Positions 27,619-41,334 are shown, counted from the first letter of the stretch. The stretch is 64,000 nucleotides of DNA from Epiperipatus broadwayi (GCA_028023455.1 JAQFVV010006639.1:254001-318000); one strand, 5' to 3'. Numbers and translations: made by a program. Notes: a model not told the origin generated them from the letters alone.

Positions 27619-28115
27619 TGAGGAACTTTGGATCTGAGAGCACTGCACCTAGATCTTAGGATTTAATGCAACCCTCCAGCAGCCATCTTTTATCTCTACT
27701 TAACTACAAAACTATGAGAATGAAATTGAAAACACAAAACAAATTTTCAATCTAAGCTTACACTGGTTGCCACAGGTTGGCAATACTGTATAGAGAGTTT
27801 TGCTTTGTTTATAAACAATTATGTGCTAGTATAAGATAGTGATCATGTGATGCTTAATGGTTTAACACCAATCCTGCCTAATAGGATAGTGGTGGCTATG
27901 GTTGTTAAAGAGCCAAAGACACCAAAATGTATGGGTGCTGAACTGAGTTCCGACCCATATGACTATATAAGAAATTGACTAAGATTGAAAATATTTTTGT
28001 GTTTTTAATTTCATTCTCATAGTTTTGTAGTTAAGTAGAGATAAAAGGTGGGTACTGGAGAGCTGCATTAGATCCTAAGATCTAGGTGCAGTGCTCTCAG
28101 ATCCAAAGCTCCTCA

Positions 28116-28138
28116 CTGATGAGGCCACAAGCCAGAAA
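28116..28138 (+). ncRNA. Hammerhead-like core, P5 right body
   Basis: CTGATGA (28116-28122), GGC, CACAA, GCC, one extra A, GAAA (28135-28138). It is the same motif as the left body with one base lost from helix II. Confidence 0.5.
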
Positions 28139-28267
28139 CTAGTCTGGGGATATTGGATGAGTAGGCATTGGGTAGGGATTTTATGCTCAAGCCTTCTGGC
28201 ATTCATTGATTACTCTGGTTGGCACAGGTTGGCAATACAGTATGGAGAGTTTTGCTTTGTTTTTAAA

Positions 28268-28380
28268 TACAGATTGGTGATTATTTATCTTTTCAACATG
28301 TGTGTGATCAAATGTTCCAGCAGTATGAGATAGTGTGGTTAATTGAGGGTCATGTAAAAGTCTGAGTTCAAACCCCTATT
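28268..28380 (+). repeat. P1 3'-end fragment
   Basis: Matches the terminal 110 bp of P1 arms, ending in the B-box-like GAGTTCAAACCCC (28364-28376). It directly abuts P5. Confidence 0.75.
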
Positions 28381-28439
28381 ATTACATATTGGAGTGCATG
28401 TATGAAAAAGACTGTACTGTGGAAAAAATTCATATATTG

Positions 28440-28865
28440 AATTACAGTGCTGTAAGGTCTGCCCATCCCTTGTATATGTATGTAAATGTATTATATGCGG
28501 TACAAGAAGGGGCAGAATGACTTATGGTTAACATGGGTAGGATGAGAAGGTTGGTACCAATGTGGCTTTGAGTGTTCCATCATCAGATTTTCAATGAAAT
28601 GGACAGCTGAAGAGTTGGGGGTAGAGTGGATTGAAGCCTGTCTATTAAAGTATGAAGGTTGGCTATCTTAATATAAGCTGAGCATTGATTGTATATATGT
28701 GTGGAGATGATAATCTGGACCAACTGACGAGTGCTAGTTTAGAATGAAATATGTATATTGGTGATTATTTATCTTTTGGACATGTGTATGATCAATTGTT
28801 TCAGCAATATGAGATAGCATGCATAGTTGAGGGTCGTGTAAAAGTCTGAGTTCAAACCCCCTATA
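28440..28865 (+). repeat. P1 single-arm copy
   Basis: One arm of P1 without an inverted partner. It includes the internal segment from ATCATCAGATTTTCAATGAA, a hammerhead-like core with CTGACGA (28734-28740) and GAAA (28746-28749), and the terminal B-box-like motif (28848-28860). This copy shows P1 can exist as a monomer. Confidence 0.8.
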
Positions 28866-29435
28866 CATTACAAATTGTTAAAACAAATGTAAAATGACCA
28901 TTTATGTATGCTATCTCTACTCTTACAGAACAAATCTAATAGGTGATATTATTAAGACTAAATCTCAAATCAAACATAGATGTAAATAAAGTCTTTTTAA
29001 TATTAACTAAACATTAAACTTCATGCAGTAGAGAGAATTTTTATTCCTATGTAAATTACTGTGGATTAATAATATATAATTGAATATGAAATAACTACTC
29101 AATACAGTATTTTAAATTTTACATAATCATTACAATAACCACTTTTCCAAAATGCTTTTAGTATCAATTTTTCATCCTCCTAAACCACTGAGGAAATGTA
29201 TACTATATAAATCAGAGATAGTATAAACAATGATTCATTATATATTTGCTTGACAATTTAAATAAAAGACTGATGTATTGATATTAGCAATGTTTTGGTA
29301 AGATATTTTCTGCAGTATATATAAACTGTAAATAAAAAATATATAAATGTTTTGGTACACATTAAAGTATATATTTGTCAACATTATAAATAACTACAGA
29401 TTTTTAAAAAAAAACATCAATATATATGTATATAT
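28866..29435. other. AT-rich DNA, no feature seen
   Basis: Nothing recognised. Confidence 0.5.
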
Positions 29436-29439
29436 TTGA

Positions 29440-29657
29440 AAACCAGGCACTCTTCACAAACCTGGAGCTTAATTGTAAATATAGGGGATTTGAACTCAGA
29501 CTTTCAATTACCCACCAACTTTCCACCCTATTTCATACAACTGATACACATGACCACACACATACATATATGTTTGTGGTCATGTGTATCAGTTGTATAA
29601 GATAGTGTAGAAAGTTGGTGGCTGCTTGAAAGTCTGAGTTCAAATCCCCTATATATG
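29440..29657. repeat. Minimal P1 palindrome
   Basis: Arms of about 85 bp (29479-29566 and 29570-29656) form a near-perfect hairpin with almost no loop, carrying only the terminal part of P1 (B-box motif and the CATGTGTATCAGTTGTAT segment). The hammerhead-like core is deleted. The left flank AACCAGGCACTCTTCA is shared with the left flank of copy 1. Confidence 0.85.
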
Positions 29658-31515
29658 AAATGTACATCAATAGGTTTATTTACAGTGCCAAGCTTTATTA
29701 CATTTTTTAATTAGCAACTTAATGATAATTAAATTACTGATAATTTATGGCTCACCTCTACTTTTTCCAAATGCTTGAACTTAAAATATATTTCTGATTA
29801 GCAACTACTTGATACTTTACTTTTATATACTTCATATAAAAAATTTTAATCATTAAACTTAACTTTTTTTTAGACCTGTGTAAAATTAAAGAATACTGAT
29901 AAATAATATTACAATAAAATGCCCTGAAATGAGGGCTTCTATAATTAAAAAATACTTATTATTAAATTAAGATATCTATAACAGAGGAAAACGTGGTAAG
30001 AAAAACATTTTACCAAGTTTTAGTTGTCAATTTAGTTCATTTGTTTATATATTTATCAATAAAAATATAATGTAAATATTTTTAATTATTCTACTGCAAA
30101 CATATAACAAATTTAACCATATAATCCTGAAATTAGAAAGCTATATAATGTTGCAAAAAACCCAATGAAGTAATCATTGATGTGTCAATGAATGGGAATG
30201 TTGAACCAATTTCATTGGCTGATATAGAACATGTGCACAATATATATCAGAGATCCTGAAAAGCACAGTTAAAAACTTAAATTAAGGCCATCAAGAAAAT
30301 TATATAAAAAAAGTGAAAGTAATTTTTATTAGTTTAAATGTATTTATGTTTTTAAATGATTATTGGACAAAATGTAAGACAGAAACAAAATTTAGAATAT
30401 GGTGATTAAAAAAAAATCTTCTAGTGAAAAAGTATAAGTTTTTGAAAGCATAAGTTTGTTTATGTTTCAAAAGATCAACTTAGTTGTCAGTATGAACCAG
30501 AAATTAAAATTAAAATGTAGGACAAAAAAGAATGCCAAGCAAGAAAGCAAAAGTTTTGTAATTAACAATATATGATTTTTTAATTAACATGTTTATTTTT
30601 ACCTTATGCTTTTAAAAATAGAATTTTATTTTTCATTAAAATCAAATGATAAATTATGTACTACAATTCATTTTATATGTATTTTTTTAATATATATATT
30701 TTTGATTTTGTGTCATTTTTTTTTCTTTACATGATTATTTTTGGTGGTAACATTTCCCTGTGCTATGGAACTGGAATAGACAATATAATAAATAACATTT
30801 TACAAACAACTATGTTTACAATAGCGCATACCACTATAATTATTTTTTTTTATTAGCTAGAATATTTGTTTATACAATAATTGATCTTTTTTTACAATCT
30901 TCTCACTGTATGAAGTTTAGATGTTAATTTTTTAGACTGATTATTGACTAAATACAGCAAGGAAGACCTCATTTTTTATTTTAATAAAACTTCTACTCTA
31001 TCTGACTTAAGTGCTAAAACATCATAATATGTCTAAAGCAATTAACCATATAATTACACTTTTCTTTAAAACATAATTCTCTATATCAATATCTCCACAC
31101 ATCATTTAAATCAGATTTTACATAATGTTGCTTAATAGCAACATTATATAAAAACTGATTTACATGGGGTGTATTAAGCATTTTGTTTTTTCTTCTTTAA
31201 TATTATATATTAGTTAAATGGATTATTGTTCAAGAGTTTACAAAAAGTTTGAGTAAAACCACAATTGTTAAAACTTGAAATTTAGTCTGCATTCTACTAT
31301 TATACCTCTTTATTTACTAGATTAAATTATTTGAAAAAAATATATAATTTTTGAAAATTTTACTTTTTCTAACTGGAAATGATAATCTATGTTCAACGTT
31401 TTACTTGAAAATAATAATTATTATTATTCAAAAAATAGTGAAGATTCACTATGCTAAAAAGATATAATTTTCTTCTTCTTCCTTTTCCTATGTATTGATA
31501 TCTACTTTTGCATAT
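29658..31515. other. AT-rich DNA, no feature seen
   Basis: No coding homology or repeat family recognised. Confidence 0.5.
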
Positions 31516-32148
<633 letters not shown>

Positions 32149-32180
32149 GATATACTGAAAGATTATAAAATTATAACTCC

Positions 32181-32331
32181 TTTACAGATTTGTAGCTTAG
32201 CATTGCTTTCAACCAGGCTGGTATATTTGCAGCACTATGATAGGTATATAGAAGAGAGAACATGCCTATTTTAATGCTATGAACATAGCTAGTCTGTCCT
32301 AAAGCAGTGCAGAGCTGTAAATCTGTAAAGA
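32181..32331. repeat. Small palindrome
   Basis: CTTTACAGATTTGTAGCT and its inverse AGCTGTAAATCTGTAAAG bound about 110 bp. The left part read on minus contains GAAAGCAATGCTAAG, reminiscent of other palindromes here. Confidence 0.55.
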
Positions 32332-32394
32332 ATAGGGCTACTTCTTACTGTTGAATTACAAACGAATAAGCAAAGAAATAAAATAGATTGAGTT

Positions 32395-32600
32395 ATTATT
32401 ATTATTATTACTGCTATTATTGTGACTACTACTACTACTACTACCAACTATTACTATCACTACTATTTCTATTATTACTACTACTGTTATTATCTTTATT
32501 ATTACTACTACTACTATTACTACTACAGTTACTACTACTATTATTATTATTTCTAATACTGTTATCAATTTTAAAGTTAACATTATTATTATTATGCCTA
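32395..32600. repeat. Imperfect (ATT/ACT)n repeat
   Basis: Mixed TTA, TAC and ACT triplets. Leucine-rich and tyrosine-rich frames over it are artefacts. Confidence 0.9.
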
Positions 32601-32916
32601 ATTTGTTACAATTATAATATGTTATTATTTTGATAAGAGATATATAACAAAAAAATTAAATATAGATTATACAAATAATGGGGAAGATGGAAATTAAGGG
32701 AAATGTACAGATATTTAAAAAAATTATATCAGTATATGCATATTTCAGAATATATATATATATTGTAACGGTTCGTATATGCACACATTGCGTGTTTGTG
32801 TATATACGAGTTACATGATGTACTTTTTTTAAAAAAATAATAAAAATTTAAGATTTTGAAATAGAAAAATAATATAAAAAAAAATATTTTATTTCTCATA
32901 TGCCATAGCATCAGTC

Positions 32917-32993
32917 AGGAAGCAAACCCGCTAACCTGGGACAACTGCTTGTAAAGCAGCTGTCGCTGACCTCTCGATCACCAATGCTTGACT
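32917..32993 (-). repeat. tRNA-Val-like SINE, copy 2
   Basis: Closest to a tRNA of the two copies: D-arm-like GGTGATCGAGAGGTCAGC, helix GCTGC/GCAGT around loop TTTACAA with anticodon TAC (32951-32953), and a degenerate T arm (GGTTAGCGGG). Downstream on minus is an A/T-rich tail (32870-32890). The T arm and lack of a clear acceptor stem argue against a functional gene. Confidence 0.65.
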
Positions 32994-33279
32994 AATAATA
33001 TCAAGAATTAATAGCTTGAAAGACTAGAAGTTAAAATAGAAAGAAAATTTAGAAATTAGTTATTAATTATAAGTTATCTTTTTTTTTAAGTACTTTTTTT
33101 TTTTTTTTGGTATAATTCTGCCAAACATACTCTTTGTAAAAAAAATACTAAAATAAGTTGTACAAAACTAATCAGGTTGTGAAGATTAATATTCCAGACT
33201 GATTAATTGAACAATATAGCTAATTTCAGATAAATTGAAATAAGAAAATAAAGGAATGTAATTTTTAATTAAAAGATCC

Positions 33280-34205
<926 letters not shown>

Positions 34206-34532
34206 ATTAGTGCTGTTTACATATGTTTCTCTCACTCTCTCTATTTATCTAAGTAAATGTATTGCCGGTCTCATGTTTAAGATCTAGCCATGGGTCAAGT
34301 GCTTGACATTTCATGGATTCCAGTGTAAGTATTGGATGGTGCCCTGGGTTTAAACCCTTTATAAATAATCCCCATGAGATGTTTCACATTTTATGCAGCA
34401 GGAGAGAGTTACCTCGGTCTGGAAAGATGCCCATTGGTTTAATATTTTATTAAATCTCAGTCTGACTTAATATAAGTAGTAAAAACGTTTTTATATTTTT
34501 ATGTTTGGGGGGTGTCTCGTTAGAATATATAT

Positions 34533-35210
34533 ATATTAATAGTAATTATAAATATGCGACTTTGTTCACATACGTTAGTGAAGCTATAATTATAATATAA
34601 TGTGTAATATGTCAAAAATGCTTAGCGCTTTCGAGATTTAATGTTCAAATCTCATACTCATAGCTTTACAAGTGAAGACTGTTGTGATTTATTATACACA
34701 TATGCAAATGAGTTTGAATTTTTAATTAGTTAGTCCATTGTTTGGAGAGAGCAAAGCATGCCTCTCTTCTATTAATGGCATGAGATCATTTGCTATGTAA
34801 AAAGCTTCATTTACTTTTCTTTTGGCATCATTCTTCTCTGGGCAAATTACTTGGGCAGAACTGGGTTCAAACATGTGGCCTGTACCTGCTTGGTGGTCCC
34901 AGAAGATTGATGTTCCTTCATTTTTATTTTAACCCTGTTGTATGCATACCTGTGTTGGTAAATTCTTGTATTGAGGTTAGCCAGAGTCTCCCCATAGTAA
35001 GATGCCTGGCAGCCTAATTTGCATATATGTACAATAAATCACAACAGTCTTCATTTGTAAAGCTATGAGTATGAGATTTGAACATTAAATCTCGAAAGCG
35101 CTAAGCATTTTTGACATATTACACATTATAGTATAATTATAGCTTCACTAATGTATGTGAAAAAAGTCGCATATTTATAATTACAATTTTTACTGGTGAA
35201 AAAAAAAAAA
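34533..35210. mobile_element. P10 palindrome enclosing a PLE GIY-YIG remnant (PLE-B)
   Basis: Arms 34533-34715 and about 35012-35210 are inverted copies. The interior encodes a decayed endonuclease on minus (separate entry). The right arm contains a seven-pair hairpin GAGATTT/AAATCTC (35073-35079 and 35087-35093) followed directly by GAAAGCGC, the helix II plus GAAA layout of a hammerhead, but the CTGATGA strand reads AGTATGA. The gene-in-inverted-repeat architecture resembles PLE-A, with unrelated sequence. Confidence 0.7.
34730..35012 (-). pseudogene. Decayed PLE GIY-YIG endonuclease
   Basis: On minus it reads CQASYYGETLANLNTRIYQH, matching the YIGETGR...RLKEH core of GIY-YIG domains, then a KMKEHQ segment. 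After two stops and a frameshift comes LIEERHALLSPNN, resembling the family's C-terminal catalytic-glutamate region. It lies exactly between the P10 arms. RT is absent. Confidence 0.6.
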
Positions 35211-35289
35211 TATTATATATTAATAGTAAAGAAAATCAAGTCATACATCACATGACTTAATTTAATAAGCTTGTACTATAAATGTAATA

Positions 35290-37745
35290 TATCATATGAT
35301 AACAATAATTTTTTTTTGGAAATTATAGTATTGGAAAGAGAACTCACAGAGGTAGCTGACTTTTACACTTTTGTAAGGAGAATGGGATTTGTGATTATAA
35401 CACTTGTTCTAAAAACCACATTAGAAGATTGTATACTTAAAAAGCTCCAGGTGATAGAGAATAATTCATTATATACAGATTCAGGATAGATGCAAGAATT
35501 CTATTAAGAGTTCACATGCTTTTCTTGATGCTGATATAAACTCTGATCATAATTTGGTTATGGCTAAACTAAAGTTGAGGTTAGAAAGAATTAAAAGAGG
35601 AAAAGATATGTGAGGTGGGATTTGGATAAACTGAGAGTAATGAAAAAAGAAAAATTTGGTTTAATATGTAAAAATAAAATAAAAAGGATTATTCAAGATG
35701 AGAAATATATTAATAGTTCTGATAAGTGTTGGTATAGAATTAAAAGAGGATTCTTAAAAACAGCAAGAAATGAAATAGGTATTATTGGGATATGGAAATC
35801 TAAATGACCTTGGATAACTGAAGGTATGTTAGAAAAGATGGAAGTACAGACAAGCTGGAAGAATGTAAATACTCAGGAAGGACAAAGCACATATAGATAA
35901 GTTAATAATGAGCTAAGAAGAGAAACCAATTTAGCAAAAGAAAAACGATTGGAGCAAGAATAATGAGATATAGAAAGGCTTCAGCAAATGAAAAAATGGT
36001 CTGATATTTGATAGAATATGAAATGCCACTTGGGAGAAAAAGACTTGGATAGTAACTGAGATTGTAGATAATAATGGAAAGAGATTAACTGATAGCAATG
36101 ATATATTAAAAAGATGGAAAGAACATTTTTAGTATCTATTTAAAGAATAAAATAATTCATTTATGAACTTAAAATGAAGAAGATATGGAAGTAAATGATA
36201 AAGATATGGACATATTGCCAGATGAAGTAATAATGTCAATTGCACAAATGAAGAATGGTAAGGCTGTTCGATTTGATGCAATACCTATAAAATTTTTGAA
36301 AGAAATGTGAGAATTTACTATGAAGGAAATAGTTGGTCTTTGCAATTTGATATATAACAGTGGAGTTGGACTGAGATTTTCTTAAGAACTATTAATGATT
36401 CCAATTGCTAAAAAGACGAAAGCTGTTAAATGTGAAAAGTATAGAACAAAAAGTTTGTTATCTCTGGCTTCTAAAGTTTTATTGAGGATTTTAACTCAAA
36501 GAATTTATGGGAAGATAGTGTGTTATATTGAAAAATAACAGTTTTGTTTTCAGAGAGTGAAAAGTACAAAAGTTGTTATTAATGTTGCTAGAACAATTGC
36601 AGAGAGATATATTGAAAAAGATAAATGGATTAGTATATGTTTGGTGCATTTGGGGAAAGCATTTCATAGATTTGTCTGAATAAACTTATGTCAATCTTAA
36701 AAGATAAAGGGGTATATTGGAAGGAGAGAAGATTGACTTGGAATATATAAACTAGACAAAGGATAGTAATTAAATTGGGAAATAATGAGACTGATGAAGT
36801 GAATATAGAAAGTGGAGTTAGGAAAGAATCCAATATGTCACATGTTCTCTTTAATATTTATTTAGAAGACATATTAAATAATTATTTAGAGTGTGGAGGA
36901 ACAAATGTCAGAGATAGAATAATAAAATTTATAAGATATGCACATGATATGGCTCTTATGGCTGAAGATAAAAAGTGTCTTCAGAATATATTCAATAAAT
37001 TGGAAGAAGAATGTATTGAATACTGAATGAAGATGTTGAGAAGACTAAGTGTTTATGGATAAGAAAAAATGCAAAAAGATTTCAAAATGAAATCCATAAT
37101 AACATAGTTCAACAGGTAAAGATATTTGGGTAATTGATTGATTGAGAATAGAAAAATGAAGATGAAGTTAAAAGTAGAATAGCATTAGCAAAGGAGGCAT
37201 TTATTAAGAGAATGAAAATATTTTGTGGACCATTGAAAAGAGAATTAAAAAAAAGATTCCTTAAATGGTATGGGTGGTGTATACTAATGTGTGATTGTAA
37301 AATATGGACAATGAGTAATAAAATTAGAAACTAATTGAAAGCCTTTGACATATTGACTTGGAGAAGAATGGAAAAAATCAGTTGGATGAATAGGAACCAA
37401 TTGAAAGCCTTTGAAATATGAATATGGAGAAGAATGGGAAAAAATCAGTTGGATGAATAAAATAATAAATGAAGTTTTAAAAAGAGTAAATGGAAAAAGA
37501 AGATTGATTGAGAAAATCAGAGAGAGAGAGAGAGAGAGAAGCTGGATTGGACATATGTTAAAAATTTATAGTTTAATGAAAAATGTTTTGGAGGAAATAG
37601 ATGAAAGTAAGAAGAGAATGACATTGTTGGGTGATATAAGAGATAAGATCTGGGTAAAAAATAGAATGAAATAGTGAATAAATTGATGATGTGACTACTC
37701 TTTGGACCTGTCCATTTGACAGAACACTATTGATGATGATGATCC
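35290..37745 (+). pseudogene. Decayed APE-type LINE (RTE-like), endonuclease tail to 3' end
   Basis: Order seen: an endonuclease C-terminal SDHNLVMAKLKLRLER-like segment across a frameshift near 35550, KRYVRWDLDKLR (35605-35650), RT motifs with NGKAVRFDAIPIKFLKEM (near 36250), AKKTKAVKCEKYRTKSLLSL (36408-36470), GVRKESNMSHVLFNIYLEDI (36814-36870) and IRYAHDMALMAED (near 36930). The C-terminus has RSWIGHMLK (near 37540). The catalytic YADD reads YAHD, so RT is dead. A 66-bp direct duplication lies at 37333-37464. The 3' end has GATGATGATGATC. Stops and frameshifts are numerous. Confidence 0.75.
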
Positions 37746-38670
37746 ATTTTCAAAAGCCTCACCTATTTGTTTATATTTATTTTTCAAAAATGTTTTACCA
37801 AACATGTATTAATTATTATGATTAAACAATATTAAAATATGAATTATAAGTTATTGTTACCTTTAAAAATATGAATTATAAGTTATTGTTACCTTTAAAA
37901 ATATTAGTAAATGGCTTATAATAAATAACTTTTTTATGTAAATGATAGCATATGAATGTAAACACATTATGGACATTGTTGTCATTACGTATTTTACAAC
38001 ATTTTGTTACGTTTAGAGTAATGTTACTTTTGAGCTTTTATTTCACTTGTTGTTAATGTTTGTTTGTTTTTTTGAAATGATTAAAATTTAGGATCTTCCA
38101 ATTGTAGAAGAAGCAAAAAAGCATAGGTGAACTGTAAGACCACACATTGATTTATATTTAGTAGAATTTATGCTGCGTAGACAGCCTAAAGATGAAGACG
38201 CATGCATGGCTTCACGCGTGCTATTATATGGATTTCTGATGGCCAACACGAAAAACCCATATTTGTAACACACCTTTGCTATTTATTTTTGAGCAGCTTT
38301 TTTATTTGTTATTTATATTAAATTTCTTATAATTATAATCATTTGCAGTCCTGTGTAACCATTATTGTTTTTTACAGTCATATTTAAAAATGATACTAAA
38401 TACAAAAGCTTGTAATCAACCGTATTATTTGCAAAATTATTTTGATGACCTTGTTAATGGATAATTAAAACAAACATGGGTGGCGAACTTCCGGGAGCAC
38501 AGCTTCTACAAAAGTATCAAAATAAGTACTTACTGTATCATCTTTTTTATTAGATTTCCCGCCTGTTTTTAATAACAGACTATTAATTTCAGAATGAAAA
38601 AAAATTAACTTAGAATTATGAAGAGACATTATAATATTAAAAAATAAGTATAATTTAATATACTTGGAGT
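37746..38670. other. AT-rich DNA with one exon-like patch
   Basis: Contains a 32-bp direct duplication near 37854-37910 and the 38092-38268 patch described separately. Otherwise nothing recognised. Confidence 0.45.
38092..38268 (+). pseudogene. Exon-like coding patch, possibly transposase C-terminus
   Basis: The patch follows AAAATTTAG, a plausible splice acceptor. Its frame reads DLPIVEEAKKHR, one TGA, then RPHIDLYLVEFMLRRQPKDE and LLYGFLMANTKNPYL to TAA at 38266. Base composition is more balanced than its surroundings. HIDLYLVEFMLRRQ recalls the YLxEFMWR region near the C-terminus of IS1595/ISXO2- or Merlin-type DDE transposases, but this is recognition of a short motif only. The internal stop marks it as broken. 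Confidence 0.3.
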
Positions 38671-38674
38671 TTAA

Positions 38675-39045
38675 ATGAAATTGTAGGGGATTTGAATACA
38701 TAATTTCAGGTTTCTTTCAGCCATCCACTCTATCACATATAACCAATACACATGACCACATATATGTAACAAATATATAAATGATCTCCAATGTATTTAT
38801 TACATATCATCACATTTTCAATGGTATGAAGGGGTAAAGAGTTGGAGGGTGGAATAGATTGAAGTCAGTCATTAAATTATTTTAATATAAACTGAGTACT
38901 ATTATTGGGAGATGATGATGTAAACCAACTGATGAGAGCTGGTTTAGCATGAAATATGTTTATTGAAAATCATTTATCTTTTTCACATGTGTGGGGTCAT
39001 ATGTATTGGTTATATGAGATAGAGCAGTGAAGGGAGCTTTTAAGA
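38675..39045. repeat. P1-family palindrome, diverged copy
   Basis: Left arm 38681-38800 and right arm 38960-39045 are inverted relatives. A plus hammerhead-like core has CTGATGA (38929-38935), GAGCT/AGCAT with one mismatch, and GAAA (38951-38954). Confidence 0.75.
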
Positions 39046-39189
39046 GACATTTTGGTAAAAATTCAATATCTCTTGTAACTAAAAGAAAAATCAGCTCTTA
39101 TAAAAGCTTATGTCTTACAATATGAATTCCTTTTTTGAAGTATTAAAATTTCTTTTCACTTTTTCTCCTTATTTGCATTGATAAATTAT

Positions 39190-39365
39190 ATATATAATAT
39201 ACCAAATACTCCTTAATAAACACTTTACTATGCAATTTTAACATATGATTTATTTCCTCTTGCTTAAATGTAGCTCTGATGATGAGTGCAGGGAAGTTGA
39301 AACTGTAAGCAAGAGGAAATAAATCATATATTAAAATTGCATTGTAAAGTTATTAAGATATATAT
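39190..39365. repeat. P9-related palindrome
   Basis: Arms 39213-39265 and 39305-39358 (TATGATTTATTTCCTCTTGC and inverse) flank CTGATGATGAGTGCAGGGAA then GAAAC (39276-39303). It shares the P9 core but not its arms, so the core moves with different arms. Confidence 0.7.
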
Positions 39366-40329
39366 GGTATAGTATAAATTCCTCTATGTGTTGGTATATG
39401 TAAATGTCCAATTAATAAAAATTGATTCAAAATAAACATTTTGATAAACACGCATGACAGTAATCCTCTATATAAGCATCACGTAATGACTATTGCTACT
39501 TTTACTGCTACTATTATCATTATTACTATTAGTATTATTGTTATTATTAAGTGGAATCAAGCTAAAATCATTCCTTGGTGGTCATATGAATAAATACTTT
39601 CATAGAATAATTTATCACCCGATTTGTTTTTGCAGGCTAGCAAAGGACAATTTTACTATGATGTAGTTTGTCTATCTCATTGTTTATTTGATTATTTTTA
39701 TTACTACTTTTTCCAACCAGTTTAATATATTTTAAAAAGTTCAAAATATTTCTGATATTATCTAACTAAAAGAGTTGACTTGGATCAATGCAGTAGTGTG
39801 AGTAAAATACTCCTGAGCTAAGAATTCATAGATTGTAGATTAGGTCTTTCATTTATGGAACACAAATTACATACGATTTCCTAAGTAACAGATCATCTGA
39901 TTATATTACATAAAAAAATAAATAATTTTATATTAGTCATAAATATAAAATATACAATAATGATTATATATATTTTTAAGACAGGCTTTAACATGTATCA
40001 AATGCGCTTTGATTTTTTTTTTATAATAGTCAAGCAATATCTTTATTTTGCCGATAAAGGGACCTCTCAAACAATGAATGACTATACTTATTTATGTTGT
40101 ACAAATGTTTGTTTATATTTTGTGTTTAACAAATTATAATAATTATACAATTATTGCTCTTTTACAGAATTAACTATTTTCACGCAAAAATGCTTCAAAT
40201 TTACGTCTTATATCTCAAATAATCTCAGGCTGTTGGATTTATAAATCTTTTCAATCAGCGTTTTATATGTATTTTATAGCTTAAAGGATTTTTTTCTCAA
40301 AATACTATAAAATCTGAAAAAGAAAGTGA
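39366..40329. other. AT-rich DNA, no feature seen
   Basis: No coding homology or repeat family recognised beyond a short mixed ATT run near 39490-39550. Confidence 0.5.
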
Positions 40330-40550
40330 AATAATGTCAGCTTTCCAAATACAAACAACTTGTTAGCAATAATGCACAAATAGACAACATAGATTAATAA
40401 TGACAAACTGTTTTGAGTAGTATTATTATCCACTCTGCTTCGGGTGTTGCTGGCCTGACTAGCATAGGTGTGTACTCACGCGTTTAAATTTTCGAATATC
40501 GAATTTTTTGGCAAACGCTCTAATTAACTGAGCTATTTTGTCAAATGATC
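40330..40550 (-). repeat. tRNA-headed SINE, solo copy 1
   Basis: On minus: A box TAGCTCAGTTAA (40524-40535), anticodon-arm insertion, B-box region, then the GGCCAGCAACACCC block and an AGAGTGG/CTACTC pair before AAAA, ending in TTTGTATTTGG. It matches the PLE-A 3' region (8430-8628) without endonuclease or inverted repeats. Confidence 0.7.
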
Positions 40551-41286
40551 ATTTTTACATTAAGTCATAATTAGATATTGTATTTTATTCATTTTTATAT
40601 ACATTTATCTTTATGTGTAAATAAATATCATTTATAGAACGCTTTTCATGCCCTACATGGTTTAAGATCATAGTAGAGTGGTGTTAGAAATTAGAGTTAA
40701 AGACTTCTGGGTAAAAGATCAATATATCACGTACATAATTCTCAAGCAATTATGCAATTATTTTTATATTATAACAGCAAATCCTGAAAATATGTATAAG
40801 GCAAGGTACACCCTTACACTAATTTTTTACCATATTCAATGCTCACTTTATACTGATATTAAATTATTGCTTAGAGAAATAAATGCTTTGGTGATGGGAC
40901 TTTACTGAAATGTATGTTTTCTTCAATACATTTACTTAAAATTATTTTATATACCCATTTCTCTATTAATTGAATCCTATCACTACCATCATAAAACATA
41001 ATATAGCATTAATATTAATTAATTCGTAGATTTCAAATTTTATTAATAATATAAAGAAATGCAAATGATATAAATGTACCAAACCATATTACTTCTTGTA
41101 ACTGATAAACTAAATAATTAAAATTAATATGAGCTATTGCTTTTCTAAAACACTTTTTTTTAAATGAAAAGGTAGTCCTTCTTTCGTGCAATGTTTTCAA
41201 TTTTTTTACTGATTGCTGAAGAAGAATGATAAATGTTTTCATCAAGTTTTAGTTGTTCATTTATAAATTTACTGGATACATTTCAA
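40551..41286. other. AT-rich DNA, no feature seen
   Basis: Short ORFs at 40678-40908 (plus) and 41033-41245 (minus) have no recognisable domain. Confidence 0.5.
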
Positions 41287-41334
41287 TATTATTATTATTA
41301 TTATTGTTATTATTATTATTATTATTGATATTAT

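Larger units (their letters stand above)
27418..28263. repeat. P5 compound palindrome
   Basis: A nested palindrome. The terminal segment 27418-27520 is repeated inverted at about 27770-27870. The body 27520-27725 is repeated inverted at about 28010-28262. Both body copies contain a hammerhead-like core followed by CTAGTCTGGGGATATTGGAT. A deleted relative lies at 51990-52152, and P7 at 59.5 kb shares the core. The interior 27880-28000 is unique to this copy. Confidence 0.8.

Noticed and set aside
32356-32633. Leucine/valine- and tyrosine-rich ORFs
   Set aside because: Translation of ATT/ACT triplet repeats.
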